IMG/VR virus record: IMGVR_UViG_3300042691_020656
Coordinates: 1-39,382 of that record
From: a virus
Length of the DNA stretch: 39,382 bases
Strand: one strand, 5' to 3'
Both the position numbers and the translations under genes were made by a program. Below the pieces are notes generated by a model, which was not told the DNA's origin, ran no database searches, and was given only the letters and a program-made list of their open reading frames with translations. Positions 29,286 to 38,280 of the stretch are shown one piece after another. Every line of letters starts with the position of its first letter. Positions within the stretch are counted from its first letter, which is position 1.

Positions 29286-31013
29286 ATGACCTATCTTCCC
29301 ATCCAACTGCCGCCGGGCATCGTCAGAGGGGCCAACCCCGACGACGCGCCCGGCCGTTGGTATGACGGCAGCCTGGTGCGCTGGCGGGAAGGCGTCATGG
29401 AGCCGGTGGGCGGCTGGTCGCGGATCACACAAGACCCGCTTGCCTCGACGCCGCGCCGTATTCACCAGTGGCGGCGGAACAACGTGCCGAACGTGACGAC
29501 ACTGGTCGGTACGGACGACGAACTCTACTCCGAGCAGAACGGCACTTGGACGGACGTGGCGCCCTCGGATCTTGTCCCGTTGAGTGATGCGGGTGGCGTG
29601 GGCGGCTACGGCACGGGCCCCTACAGCGACAGCACCTACGGCACCGCCCGCAGCGGTGAGACGACACTCACGCCCAGCCGCCCGATCTGGTCCTTCGACA
29701 ACTGGGGCGAGGACGTGCTCGCGGTTTGCTCGACCGATGGCCGGCTGCTCTATTTCGACAGCTCCAGCCCCACTGCGGACTGCGTGCCGGTGGGCGTCTA
29801 CGCGATCTCCTCGATCAGCCGCACGTCCAACGTGACGACGGTCGTCACCTCGACGGCGCACAACCTGTCAAACAACGACACAATTCAGATTTCCGGCGTC
29901 ACCGATAACACCTTCGACGCCTCCTCCGCCACGGTGACCGTCACCAACACGACCACCTTCACCTACCCGAACACCGGCGCGGACGGCACCTCGACGGGCG
30001 GCACGATCCGCGATCGCAGTGTGCCCACCGCCAACCGCGCCATCCTCGTCACGCCCGAACGCCACGCCCTCCTCCTGCAGGCGGGCGGAGAAATGCGCCG
30101 CGTGGCCTGGTCGAGCCGGGAGGACTACACCGACTGGAATTTCCCCTCGACCACCAACACGGCGGGCTTCCTCGACCTGCAATCCGAGACACCGCTCATC
30201 CAGGGGTGCGCCGTGCGCGAGGGCACGCTGATCTGGTCGGTCAACCGCGCCTTCCTCCTGCGCTACGTGGGCCTGCCCTTCATCTATGGGTCCGACGAAC
30301 TGGGCACGACCCGGCTCTACTCGCCCAATGCCTTCGCGGAGTTCGACGGGCGCTGCGTGTGGATGGATAACAGCGGCTTCATGCTCTACGAGGGTGGCTC
30401 AATGAAGCCGATTGAGTGCCCCCTCTCGGACTTCATTTTCTCCGACATAGACCCGGAATATGGCCCCCGCGTCTCCCACGCTGCGGTCAACGGCAAGTTC
30501 GACGAGGTGTGGTTCTTCTACCCGAGCGAAGGCTCCTCCGAGTGCGACCGCTATGTGATCTGGAACTGGTCGGAAAACTGGTGGAGCATGGGCGCGCTGG
30601 CGCGCTCCGCCGCCTTCCCGGCGGGCGTGGGCTCCTACCCCATCATGGCGGGCACGGACGGCCATATCTACCAGCATGAGGACGGCTGGACCTACGACGG
30701 CTTCAATTGCGCCAACAACGTCTTCATTGCCTCGGGCACGATCAACCTGCCGGATGCGGAGCGCAGCCTCAACATCACGCAGCTGGTGCCGTCCAACGGC
30801 GGCAACTACGACCTCACCAAGTTCACGCTCTACACCCGCATGACACCCAATGGCGCCGAGCGGACGTTCGGCCCCTACTACTCGCGCAGCGACGGCTACG
30901 TGGACACGCGCGCCACGGGGCGCGATGTCAGGATCCGCATCTGCGCCAACGACGCGGGCGACTGGTCGATCGGGCGCATTCGCATGAAGATTGCAGCGGG
31001 AGGCAGGCGATGA
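29286..31013 (+). CDS. Nozzle/packaged-DNA stabilisation protein
   Basis: 575 residues. The start (PIQLPPGIVRGANPDDAPGR then WYDGSLVRWREGVMEPVGGW) is characteristic of P22 gp10/T7 gp12-like nozzle proteins. The body is beta-propeller-like with Trp/Gly/Asp-rich blades (IWSFDNWGEDVLAVCSTDGRLLYFD, AVREGTLIWSVNRAFLLRYVG, CVWMDNSGFMLYEGG, YVIWNWSENWWSMG) and an inserted Ig-like Thr-rich segment (about 175-245). It should form the hexameric tail nozzle that closes the filled head. Ends in ATGA with the next gene. Confidence 0.87.
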   Translation: MTYLPIQLPPGIVRGANPDDAPGRWYDGSLVRWREGVMEPVGGWSRITQDPLASTPRRIHQWRRNNVPNVTTLVGTDDELYSEQNGTWTDVAPSDLVPLSDAGGVGGYGTGPYSDSTYGTARSGETTLTPSRPIWSFDNWGEDVLAVCSTDGRLLYFDSSSPTADCVPVGVYAISSISRTSNVTTVVTSTAHNLSNNDTIQISGVTDNTFDASSATVTVTNTTTFTYPNTGADGTSTGGTIRDRSVPTANRAILVTPERHALLLQAGGEMRRVAWSSREDYTDWNFPSTTNTAGFLDLQSETPLIQGCAVREGTLIWSVNRAFLLRYVGLPFIYGSDELGTTRLYSPNAFAEFDGRCVWMDNSGFMLYEGGSMKPIECPLSDFIFSDIDPEYGPRVSHAAVNGKFDEVWFFYPSEGSSECDRYVIWNWSENWWSMGALARSAAFPAGVGSYPIMAGTDGHIYQHEDGWTYDGFNCANNVFIASGTINLPDAERSLNITQLVPSNGGNYDLTKFTLYTRMTPNGAERTFGPYYSRSDGYVDTRATGRDVRIRICANDAGDWSIGRIRMKIAAGGRR

Positions 31014-31213
31014 ACGTCAACCTTCCCAATCCAGGCTCCCCGATGGGAGTGATATTGGACACGATCCGCAGGGCACTGATCCCGGCCATCAGCCAAGACG
31101 AGGCTGCGGCCCGAGTGCTCCTCCGATCACCCAATGGAACAGTTTACTCAGTGACGGTGGATGACGCCGGCACGCTGTCCACGGCGGTGATCGATGGCAA
31201 AACTCGGCCCTGA
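31010..31213 (+). CDS. Small hypothetical protein (67 aa)
   Basis: Begins MNVNLPNPGSPMGVILDTIR and has a small beta part (VLLRSPNGTVYSVTVDDAGTL). The ATG at 31010 overlaps the nozzle stop; the longer frame from 30707 is a shadow. The look, residues for a helix followed by a hairpin, fits a tiny tail-tip or assembly protein. No family recognised. Confidence 0.65.
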   Translation: MNVNLPNPGSPMGVILDTIRRALIPAISQDEAAARVLLRSPNGTVYSVTVDDAGTLSTAVIDGKTRP

Positions 31214-31562
31214 AGAACTCCAGCGCAGGCTGCGGAAGGCGCTCTCGGTAGGCGGCAATACACACACGCCCGCCGACATCGCGGCGTCGATAGAACGCGG
31301 CGAGATGCAGGCGTGGGTGAACGGCGACAGCCTCGTCGTTACCGAAATCGTGAACTTCCCGCAGATTTCCGCCGTCAACATCGTGATCGCGGTGGGCAGC
31401 CTCTCCGAGGTGATGTCGCTGCAGCCGCTCATTGAGGAGTTCGGCCGCGAGCACGGCTGCTCCGTCATGCGGATGCAGGGCCGCAAGGGCTGGGAGCGCG
31501 TGCTTCCGCATCACGGCTGGAAGGCCGACCAGAAAGTCATTTTCGAGAGGACGCTTCACTAA
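31194..31562 (+). CDS. Phage protein near ejection genes (122 aa)
   Basis: A small alpha/beta protein: helix (GPEELQRRLRKALS), strands (MQAWVNGDSLVVTEIVNFPQ, AVNIVIAVGSLSEV), helix, then a conserved-looking HGCSVMRMQGRKGWERVLPHHGW. The RKGWERxLP motif recurs in many phage proteins beside internal virion protein genes; its role is not known, and some resemble acetyltransferase fragments. Overlaps the previous gene by 20 bases; its TAA overlaps the next ATG. Confidence 0.68.
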   Translation: MAKLGPEELQRRLRKALSVGGNTHTPADIAASIERGEMQAWVNGDSLVVTEIVNFPQISAVNIVIAVGSLSEVMSLQPLIEEFGREHGCSVMRMQGRKGWERVLPHHGWKADQKVIFERTLH

Positions 31563-32728
31563 TGGGCAAGACCAGCGGTTCCCAGCGCAGCACGGTGACC
31601 AACGTCACTCAGCTCCCCGAGTGGTACGAAAGCGCCGCGCAGAGCGCCATCGGCGAGGCCAACACGGCGGCCAACAACATCGCGCAGCCCTATATGGCGA
31701 ACACCGTGGCGGGCCTCGACCCTCTGCAGCAGCAGATGATCGGCCTCACGGGCCAGAACGTCGGCTCCACCAACCCGGCCTTCACGCAGGCGGGGCAGAC
31801 GGCGGGGCAGGTGGCGGGCTACACGCCGGGCAGCTTCCTGACAGGCGACATGAGCGCCTACATGAACCCCTACCTCCAGAACGTCGAGCAGGCGGCGCTG
31901 GGTAACCTTGATCAGGCATACAAGCAGACGCTGAACACCATTGGCGACCGGGCCATCAACGCGGGCGCCTTCGGCGGTTCCCGGCAGGGCGTGGCGGAGG
32001 GCGTGGCGGCTTCTGAGACGGCCCGCCAGATGGGCGACCTCTCCGCGCAGCTGCGGGCCCAAGGGTTCCAGCAGGCCAGCGGCATGATGCAGTCCGACAT
32101 GGACCGCGCGCTGCAGGGGCAGGGGCTGAACCTGCAGGCGGCGGGCATGCAGGGCGACCTCGCGAACGCCGGGCAGAACGCCTACCTCCAGAGCATTCAG
32201 TCCGCGCTGTCGGCGGGCGCCCTCAACCAGGCGCAGGCGCAGGCCCTCCTCGACCAGGCCGAGAACCAGTACAACGCCATGCGGAACGTGCCGCTCGAGC
32301 AGCTCAACATCCGGCTCGCGGCGCTGGGTGGCACGCAGGTGCCGACCTCGTCCACGCAGACCAGCCGCACGCCGACGAGCGGCAACCCGTTCATTGGTGG
32401 CCTCGGTGGGGCGATGTCGGGCGCGCAGCTGGGCAGCATGTTCGGCCCGATCGGCACCGGCATCGGCGCCATCGGCGGCGGCCTCCTTGGCTTCCTCTCC
32501 GACGAGCGGTCCAAGACCAACATCCAGCCCCTCGGCGTGGACGGCATGACCGGCCTGCCGATGTACGCCTACGACTACGCCGACGACGTGGAGCGCGCGC
32601 AGATGAGCGGCCAGCCCATGCCGCCCAAGCGCGTCGGCCCGATGGCGCAGGACATGCCCGACGACATGGTCGACGAGATCGGCGGCATGAAGGTCGTCCG
32701 CAGCAATTTCGGCTTCGGGGGCTACTGA
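31562..32728 (+). CDS. Ejection protein with short S74-like C-terminus
   Basis: 388 residues. Gln/Ala-rich helical body (about 20-260), typical of internal/ejection proteins, with Gly-rich membrane-active-like segments (FIGGLGGAMSGAQLGSMFG then IGTGIGAIGGGLLGFL, 277-312). Then SDERSKTNI (313-321), GLPMYAYDYADD and RVGPMAQDM resemble the intramolecular chaperone (peptidase S74) signature, including the Ser-Asp cleavage pair and Lys318. It is only about 75 residues and may be a cut-down form. Probably ejected with DNA. Confidence 0.75.
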   Translation: MGKTSGSQRSTVTNVTQLPEWYESAAQSAIGEANTAANNIAQPYMANTVAGLDPLQQQMIGLTGQNVGSTNPAFTQAGQTAGQVAGYTPGSFLTGDMSAYMNPYLQNVEQAALGNLDQAYKQTLNTIGDRAINAGAFGGSRQGVAEGVAASETARQMGDLSAQLRAQGFQQASGMMQSDMDRALQGQGLNLQAAGMQGDLANAGQNAYLQSIQSALSAGALNQAQAQALLDQAENQYNAMRNVPLEQLNIRLAALGGTQVPTSSTQTSRTPTSGNPFIGGLGGAMSGAQLGSMFGPIGTGIGAIGGGLLGFLSDERSKTNIQPLGVDGMTGLPMYAYDYADDVERAQMSGQPMPPKRVGPMAQDMPDDMVDEIGGMKVVRSNFGFGGY

Positions 32729-32729
32729 G

Positions 32730-33398
32730 ATGGAGCTCACGCCGCAGCAGCGCGACCTCCTGATCCGCACCATCGTCGGCGAGGCGGCCTCGGAGCCCTT
32801 CGTCGGCCAGCAGGCCGTCGCCAACGTCGTGCTGAACCGGCTGCGCTCGGGCCGCTACGGGGACAGCCTCGAGGACGTGCTCTTCGCCCCCAAGCAATTC
32901 GAGCCGTGGAGCACCCGCAAGGCGGAGTTGCTCGCCATCCCGCAGACAGCCAACACCTACCGCACGGCCGACATGGCGGTGGAGGCGGCCCTGCAGGATG
33001 ACCCCACGGGCGGCGCGCTGAATTTCTACGCCCCCGACGTGATGGCGGAGCGTGGCGGCGAGCCTTCCTGGGCGGCCAACATGCGCGCCAACGGCACGGC
33101 GCGTGAGATCGGTAACCACGTCTTCGGCCAGGCCGACGGCCCCGGCACGATGCGCGAGGATCGCGGCACGGCCTACAATTCCGGCTACGGGGAAGCCGCA
33201 CCCGCAGGCCTCCTCGACGCCGAGCCCTTCGGCGGCGACGCTGGCTTCGAGCCCGACTGGGAGGCGCTCAAGGCGATGGGCGGCGACATGCTCAAGAAGG
33301 CGATGGCGGATGAGGAGGAGACGCGGTTCCCGCCGCCCCTCCAGCACCAGGTGCTGCAGCCGCTGAACCGCATGACACTGAAAGGACTGCTTGGATGA
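32730..33398 (+). CDS. Virion-associated SleB-type cell wall hydrolase
   Basis: 222 residues. Residues 8-135 match the Hydrolase_2/SleB fold: LLIRTIVGEAASEPFVGQQA (catalytic Glu18), VANVVLNRLRSGRYGDSLEDVL, FAPKQFEPW, and a late GGALNFYAP. It should cut peptidoglycan glycan strands. Its place among ejection proteins, not in the lysis cassette, implies it opens the wall during DNA entry. The C-terminal 85 residues are disordered/helical and probably join the ejection complex. Confidence 0.85.
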   Translation: MELTPQQRDLLIRTIVGEAASEPFVGQQAVANVVLNRLRSGRYGDSLEDVLFAPKQFEPWSTRKAELLAIPQTANTYRTADMAVEAALQDDPTGGALNFYAPDVMAERGGEPSWAANMRANGTAREIGNHVFGQADGPGTMREDRGTAYNSGYGEAAPAGLLDAEPFGGDAGFEPDWEALKAMGGDMLKKAMADEEETRFPPPLQHQVLQPLNRMTLKGLLG

Positions 33399-34486
33399 GC
33401 TTCCTCGACACTCTCAAGAACCTCGGCCTCTGGCAGGGTGGACAGCCCCAGGCGGAGCAGCCGAACCCTTACGGCCTCGACCCGGCGATCATGCAGCAGG
33501 CGCGCATGTCGGCTCTCGGCAACGTGGGCGGGCAGCTGCTCGCCATGTCGCAGCAGATGACCCCCGACCAGCGCGCGAGGCTGATGGCGAACGCGGACTG
33601 GAGCGGCGGCTACCAGGGCAACCTGATGAACGCGGCGCAGATGCAGCTGATGGGGGATAGTCGCCGCCGCAAGACGGAAGAGGATGACCGTGGCCGCGCG
33701 GCGCGCGAGTGGCTGACACAGAAAATCGCGGGCCTTCCCGATGGCAAGCAGAAACAAAATGCCATGATCTATTTGCAAATGGGCGACCTGCAGAACGCGG
33801 CCGCGCAGCTGACAGCGGAGCCACGGGCGATGGAAGCCCCGACCACCAGAACTGTAAGGGTCGGCGACCAGGACATCACCTATCAATGGTTGGACGGGCA
33901 GTGGCAGAAGATGGGCGAGGGGCCCGCCTTTAAGCCTGAGACCGCCCAAGCACCCTCCAGTGTGCGGGAGTACGAGTACGCCGTCTCGCAGGGATACGAA
34001 GGCACCTACGAGGATTTCCTCAAGATGGCGACCGCTGCCAAGGCGGGTGTCGCGCTCCCGGCTGAGATGGGCGCGCGCATCGGTTTGGGTGATGAGTTCC
34101 TTACTGAGGATCTTCCGGGCATCAAGAAGGACGTGGCCGAAGGTGTCGCCACGGGGCCGCTTGACTATCTGACAGGCTGGGCGGGCCGTGGGCGGCAAGG
34201 CGAAATCCGCCGCCGCCTGCTGACGGGTGTCGACGCGCTCCGCCGCAACCTGACGGGCGCGGGCATGAGCGCAACCGAAACCGAAGAGTATGTGGGCCGC
34301 TATCTGCCGTCCATGACTGACGACGCCAAGACGCTCGCCAGCAAGATCGACGGACTGGAGCGCGACCTGCGCGCGGTCAAGGGCGGCGCGGTGGCCGGCA
34401 AGACGGGCAGCATGGTGCGCGACCAAGGCGCGCCGCAGCCCAAGACGCGCCTCAAGTACAACCCGGAAACCGGAGAACTCGAATGA
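33395..34486 (+). CDS. Internal virion/ejection protein
   Basis: 363 residues, mostly helical and Gln/Ala-rich with a Met/Gln start (MSFLDTLKNLGLWQGGQP), a DKQRARLMANADWSGG-like part, a small beta insert (TVRVGDQDITYQWLDGQWQ) and YEYAVSQGYEGTYEDFLKMA, a motif often seen in phage internal proteins. Ends in a coiled coil and disordered tail. The ATGA overlap couples it to its neighbours. No enzyme motif is visible. Confidence 0.7.
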   Translation: MSFLDTLKNLGLWQGGQPQAEQPNPYGLDPAIMQQARMSALGNVGGQLLAMSQQMTPDQRARLMANADWSGGYQGNLMNAAQMQLMGDSRRRKTEEDDRGRAAREWLTQKIAGLPDGKQKQNAMIYLQMGDLQNAAAQLTAEPRAMEAPTTRTVRVGDQDITYQWLDGQWQKMGEGPAFKPETAQAPSSVREYEYAVSQGYEGTYEDFLKMATAAKAGVALPAEMGARIGLGDEFLTEDLPGIKKDVAEGVATGPLDYLTGWAGRGRQGEIRRRLLTGVDALRRNLTGAGMSATETEEYVGRYLPSMTDDAKTLASKIDGLERDLRAVKGGAVAGKTGSMVRDQGAPQPKTRLKYNPETGELE

Positions 34487-36180
34487 TCGAGGTCGAACTG
34501 CCAGACGGCACCATTGCCGAGTTCCCGGAAGGTACACCACGGGAAACGATCCAGAACGCCCTCCGCCAGCGGTTCGCACCACAGCAGCCTGCTGCCCCGG
34601 TGGTTGACCAGGGCAACCAGTTGCAGGCGGAGTTTGACGCTTTGCCGACGTGGCAGAAGCCGTTCAAGGCGGCGGATGATCTGGTGCGCCTCGCGGCCAA
34701 CGGCATGACCTTCGGTTTCGCCGACAAAATCGCGGGCTACATGGGCGGCACCGGCACTGAGGCGGAACGCGCCAGGACTGAAGACGCGCGCACGCGGGCG
34801 GGCGTGGCGGGCACCGTGGCCGAGATCGGCGGCAGTGTCGCCACCCCCGTCGGCCTCGCCAAGGCGGGCCTCACAGCCACGCGGCTTCCCGGCGCGGTGG
34901 GCCGCTTGGGCGGCCTTACGGCAGACGGCGCAGCCATTGGCGCGGCCGATGCGCTGGGCAATGACCGGGATGTCGCCACGGGTGCGCTGCTGGGCGCGGG
35001 CCTCGGCGCGGCCGGGCAGGGCATCGTCGCGGGCGCGACGAAGCTCATGTCGCCGCTGTCGATCTCTGCGGAGCGCGCTGCTGCGGCCAAGGTGCTGGAG
35101 CGGGAAGGCGTGCCGCTGTCTGCCGGTCAGCGGACGGGCAATCGCGCGGTGCGCTACGCCGAAAGCGAGATTGGCGGCGACGCTGCCGAGGAACTCTTCG
35201 ACGCGCAGGCCGAGGCTTTCACCAAGGCCGCCATGTCGCGCGCAGGCGAGAACGCCAGCCGCGCCACGCCGGACGTGATGGACAAGGCCTTTACGCGCAT
35301 CGGGCAGGAGTTCGACACGCTGTCCGCCCGCAACGCGCTCATCCCTGACCAGAAGGTCGCGGCGGACCTGACCAACATCGCGGTCGATTACGCCAGCACC
35401 GTCGCGCCGGGGATGCGGGCGCCGATCATCGAGAAGACCGTCAACGACGTGATGCAGCTCCTCCAGGGCGGGCGCATGGACGGCACGGTCTACAAAACCC
35501 TGCGGTCAAGCCTCGACCGTTTCGCGCGGGGCACGACGCAGCCGGAAGCGAAGATGGCGGCGCGTGACCTGATCGCTGCGCTCGACACCGGCATGGAACG
35601 GTCGATCCTCCGTTTCAACCCATCAGACGCTGGCCGGTGGTCGAAAGTCCGCCGTGAGTATCGGAACATCCTCGTCCTTGAACAGTCCTTGGCAGGCTCC
35701 GGCCAAGCCGCCGACGCGGGCATCATCACGCCTGCGAGGCTCAGACAGGCGACCGTCTCGAAGCAAGGTAAACGCAACTACGTTCGCGGCGACGGCGATT
35801 TCGCGGAACTCGCACGGGCTGGCGGCACGATGTTGCGCGACATGCCCGACAGCGGCACGGCTTCACGAAACGCCGCACGCGCGATCCCCAACCTGCTGAT
35901 GGGCGCGATTGGTGGCGGCACTGGCTACGCTTACGGCGGCCCGGATGCAGCTCTTGGAGCGGCACTGGGCGGCATCGTCGCCCCCCATGTCGCGCTTTAC
36001 GGCTTGAGCCGCGGGCTGATGTCGAGGCCCGTGCAGCGGTATCTCAGCAACCAAGTGGCTGCGGGCCTCACGCCCGCCGCTCGGGAGACGGCGGCGCGAG
36101 GCGTCTCCGGGCTCCTGGGGGGCTTCATGGAAGACGCCAAAGGCAACCGCTACGACGCGAACGGCAATCTTGTGAGGTAA
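34483..36180 (+). CDS. Large internal virion/ejection protein
   Basis: 565 residues. The N-terminal 30 (MIEVELPDGTIAEFPEGTPR, then TIQNALRQRF) form a small GxP-type domain repeated in many phage ejection proteins. Gly/Ala-rich hydrophobic segments at about 105-190 and 470-515 could insert into membrane. The middle is helical (AADLTNIAVDYASTVAPGM region). Together with the two preceding genes it probably forms the trans-envelope channel for DNA. No muralytic motif found. Confidence 0.75.
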   Translation: MIEVELPDGTIAEFPEGTPRETIQNALRQRFAPQQPAAPVVDQGNQLQAEFDALPTWQKPFKAADDLVRLAANGMTFGFADKIAGYMGGTGTEAERARTEDARTRAGVAGTVAEIGGSVATPVGLAKAGLTATRLPGAVGRLGGLTADGAAIGAADALGNDRDVATGALLGAGLGAAGQGIVAGATKLMSPLSISAERAAAAKVLEREGVPLSAGQRTGNRAVRYAESEIGGDAAEELFDAQAEAFTKAAMSRAGENASRATPDVMDKAFTRIGQEFDTLSARNALIPDQKVAADLTNIAVDYASTVAPGMRAPIIEKTVNDVMQLLQGGRMDGTVYKTLRSSLDRFARGTTQPEAKMAARDLIAALDTGMERSILRFNPSDAGRWSKVRREYRNILVLEQSLAGSGQAADAGIITPARLRQATVSKQGKRNYVRGDGDFAELARAGGTMLRDMPDSGTASRNAARAIPNLLMGAIGGGTGYAYGGPDAALGAALGGIVAPHVALYGLSRGLMSRPVQRYLSNQVAAGLTPAARETAARGVSGLLGGFMEDAKGNRYDANGNLVR

Positions 36181-36187
36181 ACACGCG

Positions 36188-36436
36188 ATGACGCCCATCG
36201 ACCAGATCGAACTCGCGGAGCGCATCGTGCGGCTCGAGACGAAGCTCGATTTTCTCATCGCGCAGCTGGATAAGCTGCCGCCCAGCCCGACCTGCGTCGC
36301 CAAGCACACCGATTTCGAGCAACGCATCACCAGCCTCGAGCGGTGGCGGAGCCAGGCCATCGGCGCGCTGCTCATCCTCAACATCGTCTTCATCGTCGCC
36401 CTCGACAAGATCAGGAGTTGGCTATGGCCGAGCTGA
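36188..36436 (+). CDS. XhlA-like membrane protein of lysis cassette
   Basis: 82 residues: coiled coil (IELAERIVRLETKLDFLIAQ), a second short helix (TDFEQRITSLERWRS) and one transmembrane helix (AIGALLILNIVFIVALDKI, 57-75) with a short basic/Trp end. This is the plan of haemolysin XhlA-type proteins that assist lysis. It overlaps the endolysin start by 13 bases. Alternative: a holin regulator. Confidence 0.68.
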   Translation: MTPIDQIELAERIVRLETKLDFLIAQLDKLPPSPTCVAKHTDFEQRITSLERWRSQAIGALLILNIVFIVALDKIRSWLWPS

Positions 36437-37155
36437 AACCCTTCTTCGACAGCCTGCGCGCCTCCTTCGGGCCGCTCTCCCAGAACCAGGTGGACGGCAT
36501 CGAGCTGCTCCTGCAGGCCACGGTGGGCCTGCCGCTCCGCCATCAGGCCTACATCCTCGCCACGGCGTGGCATGAGACTGGCCCCGCCGCCTCAAATCTC
36601 CACATGACGCCCCGCCGGGAAATCTGGGGGCCGACCCCGGCGCAGCGTCGTTACGAGGGCCGCGTCGATCTGGGCAACACCCAGCCCGGCGACGGCAAGC
36701 GGTTCATGGGGCGCGGCTACGTGCAGATCACCGGGCGGCACAACTACCACCGGGCCAGCAACATCGTCGGCCGCGACCTGGTGAAGGAGCCCGATCTCGC
36801 CCTCGACCCGGCCATCGCCGCGCGCATCATCGTTCACGGGATGGTGCATGGCTGGTTCACGGGCAAGAAGATGGCCGACTTCGACAGCTACGTGAACATG
36901 CGGCGGGTGGTGAACGGCACCGACCGGGCCGACCTGATCGCGGGCTACGCCGAGAAATTCGAGGCGGCTCTCAAGCTGCTGCCCGACAAGCCCGCAGGGA
37001 AGCCTGTTCCGCCCGCCCCGGCACCAATCCCGCCGCCCGAGCCGGAAACGCCGCCAGCGCCTCTCCCTGACGCGGGACGGGGCATCGCCGCCATCGTGCT
37101 GGGGGCGGCGGGTGCGCTGATCGCGGCGCTGGCCGCGTGGATGATGAAAGGATAA
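36424..37155 (+). CDS. GH19-like endolysin with C-terminal membrane anchor
   Basis: 243 residues. Catalytic WHETG (Glu51) and the family signature FMGRGYVQITGRHNY (94-108), with RRVVNGTDRADLI later, identify a glycoside hydrolase 19-type muramidase/chitinase fold used by phage lysins. After a Pro-rich linker (about 187-215) the last 26 residues are GRGIAAIVLGAAGALIAALA plus AWMMKG, a transmembrane helix. Anchoring a lysin at its C-terminus is uncommon and would hold it at the inner membrane. ATG at 36424 follows AGGAG by seven bases. Confidence 0.88.
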   Translation: MAELKPFFDSLRASFGPLSQNQVDGIELLLQATVGLPLRHQAYILATAWHETGPAASNLHMTPRREIWGPTPAQRRYEGRVDLGNTQPGDGKRFMGRGYVQITGRHNYHRASNIVGRDLVKEPDLALDPAIAARIIVHGMVHGWFTGKKMADFDSYVNMRRVVNGTDRADLIAGYAEKFEAALKLLPDKPAGKPVPPAPAPIPPPEPETPPAPLPDAGRGIAAIVLGAAGALIAALAAWMMKG

Positions 37156-37158
37156 CCC

Positions 37159-37368
37159 ATGAAGCTCGTCGAAGACTGGAAACAGGCTTGGCGCTGGTTC
37201 TCGGTGCAGGCCCTCGCGGCACTGGTGATCCTGCCCACCGTGTGGGCGGCGCTGCCTGCCGATGCCAAGGCCTTCCTGCCGGATGGCGCGGAGCCGTGGA
37301 TATTGGCGGCGCTGGCGCTGGCCGGGGTGGTAGGCCGCCTCATTGATCAGAACAGGGCGGCGGCGTGA
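37159..37368 (+). CDS. Holin-like protein (DUF7940-type)
   Basis: 69 residues: MKLVEDWKQAWRWFSVQALA with first transmembrane segment at 15-31, a loop (PADAKAFLPDGAEP) and second segment at 47-61, then a basic/polar end. This KLVxDWxxAWRWFSVQ opening is typical of small two-helix phage holins. It should form membrane lesions that trigger lysis. ATG three bases after the endolysin stop. Confidence 0.82.
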   Translation: MKLVEDWKQAWRWFSVQALAALVILPTVWAALPADAKAFLPDGAEPWILAALALAGVVGRLIDQNRAAA

Positions 37369-37772
37369 TCGCCGCCAGCCTCCTCAAGCTGCTGACCGGC
37401 GGGCTGGTGGACCGGGTCTTTGATTTGGGGCAGGCCTACCTCAAAAAGGAAATATCCGAAGCCGAGTTCCGGTCCCGCGTCGAGATCGCGGCGCAGGAGA
37501 CGGCGGCCAAGATCGAACAGGGCTGGGCGCAGGCAGCGTCCGAGACGGCCAAGGCCACGCATGCCAGCCTGGCGGTGTCGCCCATCCTCCAGCGGGCGTG
37601 GGCGGCGGTGCTGTTCCTGCAGGTGACGGTCTTGTGCTGGTATCAGTTGGGGGCCCCGGCCTATCAGGTGATGACCGGGGTGGCGTGGCCCGATCCGGGG
37701 GTCAGTCTGGAGTGGGCCTATCTACTCGTCGCCGCGATGATCGGGGCTGGCCCGCTCGTCGTGCGGAGGTAA
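37365..37772 (+). CDS. Lysis-associated membrane protein
   Basis: 135 residues, GTG start overlapping the holin stop. An N-terminal amphipathic half (LLTGGLVDRVFDLGQAYLKK, then EAEFRSRVEIAAQETAAKIE) is followed by two transmembrane helices (about 77-97 and 115-132). Its layout resembles 3TM-type holins/antiholins or spanin-like partners in alphaphage lysis cassettes; it may control holin timing. Its last 51 bases overlap a gene on the opposite strand. Confidence 0.68.
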   Translation: MIAASLLKLLTGGLVDRVFDLGQAYLKKEISEAEFRSRVEIAAQETAAKIEQGWAQAASETAKATHASLAVSPILQRAWAAVLFLQVTVLCWYQLGAPAYQVMTGVAWPDPGVSLEWAYLLVAAMIGAGPLVVRR

Positions 37773-37982
37773 AGCCTGGATCACTTTCGTCTCCTGTAGG
37801 GGGAGGATGAGGGCGGGGCCGCTGCGGCCTCCGCACAGTTCCGTTTGTTCTGCCGCCTTCCATGCTGCGAGAGCGGCAGCGAGGGTGTCCCGGATGTTCC
37901 ACGGTTCGCCGCTATCGCAAGCCTTGCGGATAACCTGAACCACTTCTTCCGGTATGCACTTCGCGATCTCGTCAGGCGTCAT
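37722..37982 (-). CDS. Hypothetical protein, leftward, convergent with lysis genes
   Basis: 86 residues starting MTPDEIAKCIPEEVVQVIRK with helical N-terminal half (DTLAAALAAWKAAEQ) and a disordered His/Pro/Asp tail. It overlaps the lysis gene on the other strand by 51 bases, so transcription here is convergent and antisense. ATG at 37982 is favoured over a longer frame to 38123. No family; likely a small accessory gene. Confidence 0.6.
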   Translation of the reverse strand: MTPDEIAKCIPEEVVQVIRKACDSGEPWNIRDTLAAALAAWKAAEQTELCGGRSGPALILPLQETKVIQALPPHDERASPDHRGDE

Positions 37983-38280
37983 TCGTCTTCTCCTGTGCTG
38001 GGATGAGTGATGAGATGGCGTCGGCGTACATCTCTCCGATCTTGGTCGCGACGTGCGCTTCGTAGGCGATGCCGATATGGCCGTTGCCGCTTGAACGGTT
38101 CCAATCAATCGTCTTCTGGGCAACGTCAGCGTTCTCCGTTGCCACCTCCACCGCCGCTTTCAGCGCCACGGTGACGGCGGCTTCCAGAGCCGGGATGTAT
38201 GGGTTTGCTGCACCCTTGACCAGGGCCGCCTCATAAGCCTCCGCCGCTGCATCGATAAGCCTCTGCTGGTCGGGGGTCAT
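37972..38280 (-). CDS. Ala-rich hypothetical protein
   Basis: 102 residues: MTPDQQRLIDAAAEAYEAAL, then AAVTVALKAAVEVATENADV and IGEMYADAISSLIPAQEK; almost all helix, repeating AA/VA pairs. Its first residues (MTPD) echo the next gene. It overlaps the neighbours on both sides in the same operon. No function known. Confidence 0.6.
   Translation of the reverse strand: MTPDQQRLIDAAAEAYEAALVKGAANPYIPALEAAVTVALKAAVEVATENADVAQKTIDWNRSSGNGHIGIAYEAHVATKIGEMYADAISSLIPAQEKTNDA

Noticed and set aside
33185-34582. 465-residue minus-strand ORF
   Set aside because: Antisense to two ejection protein genes that are tightly coupled on the plus strand.
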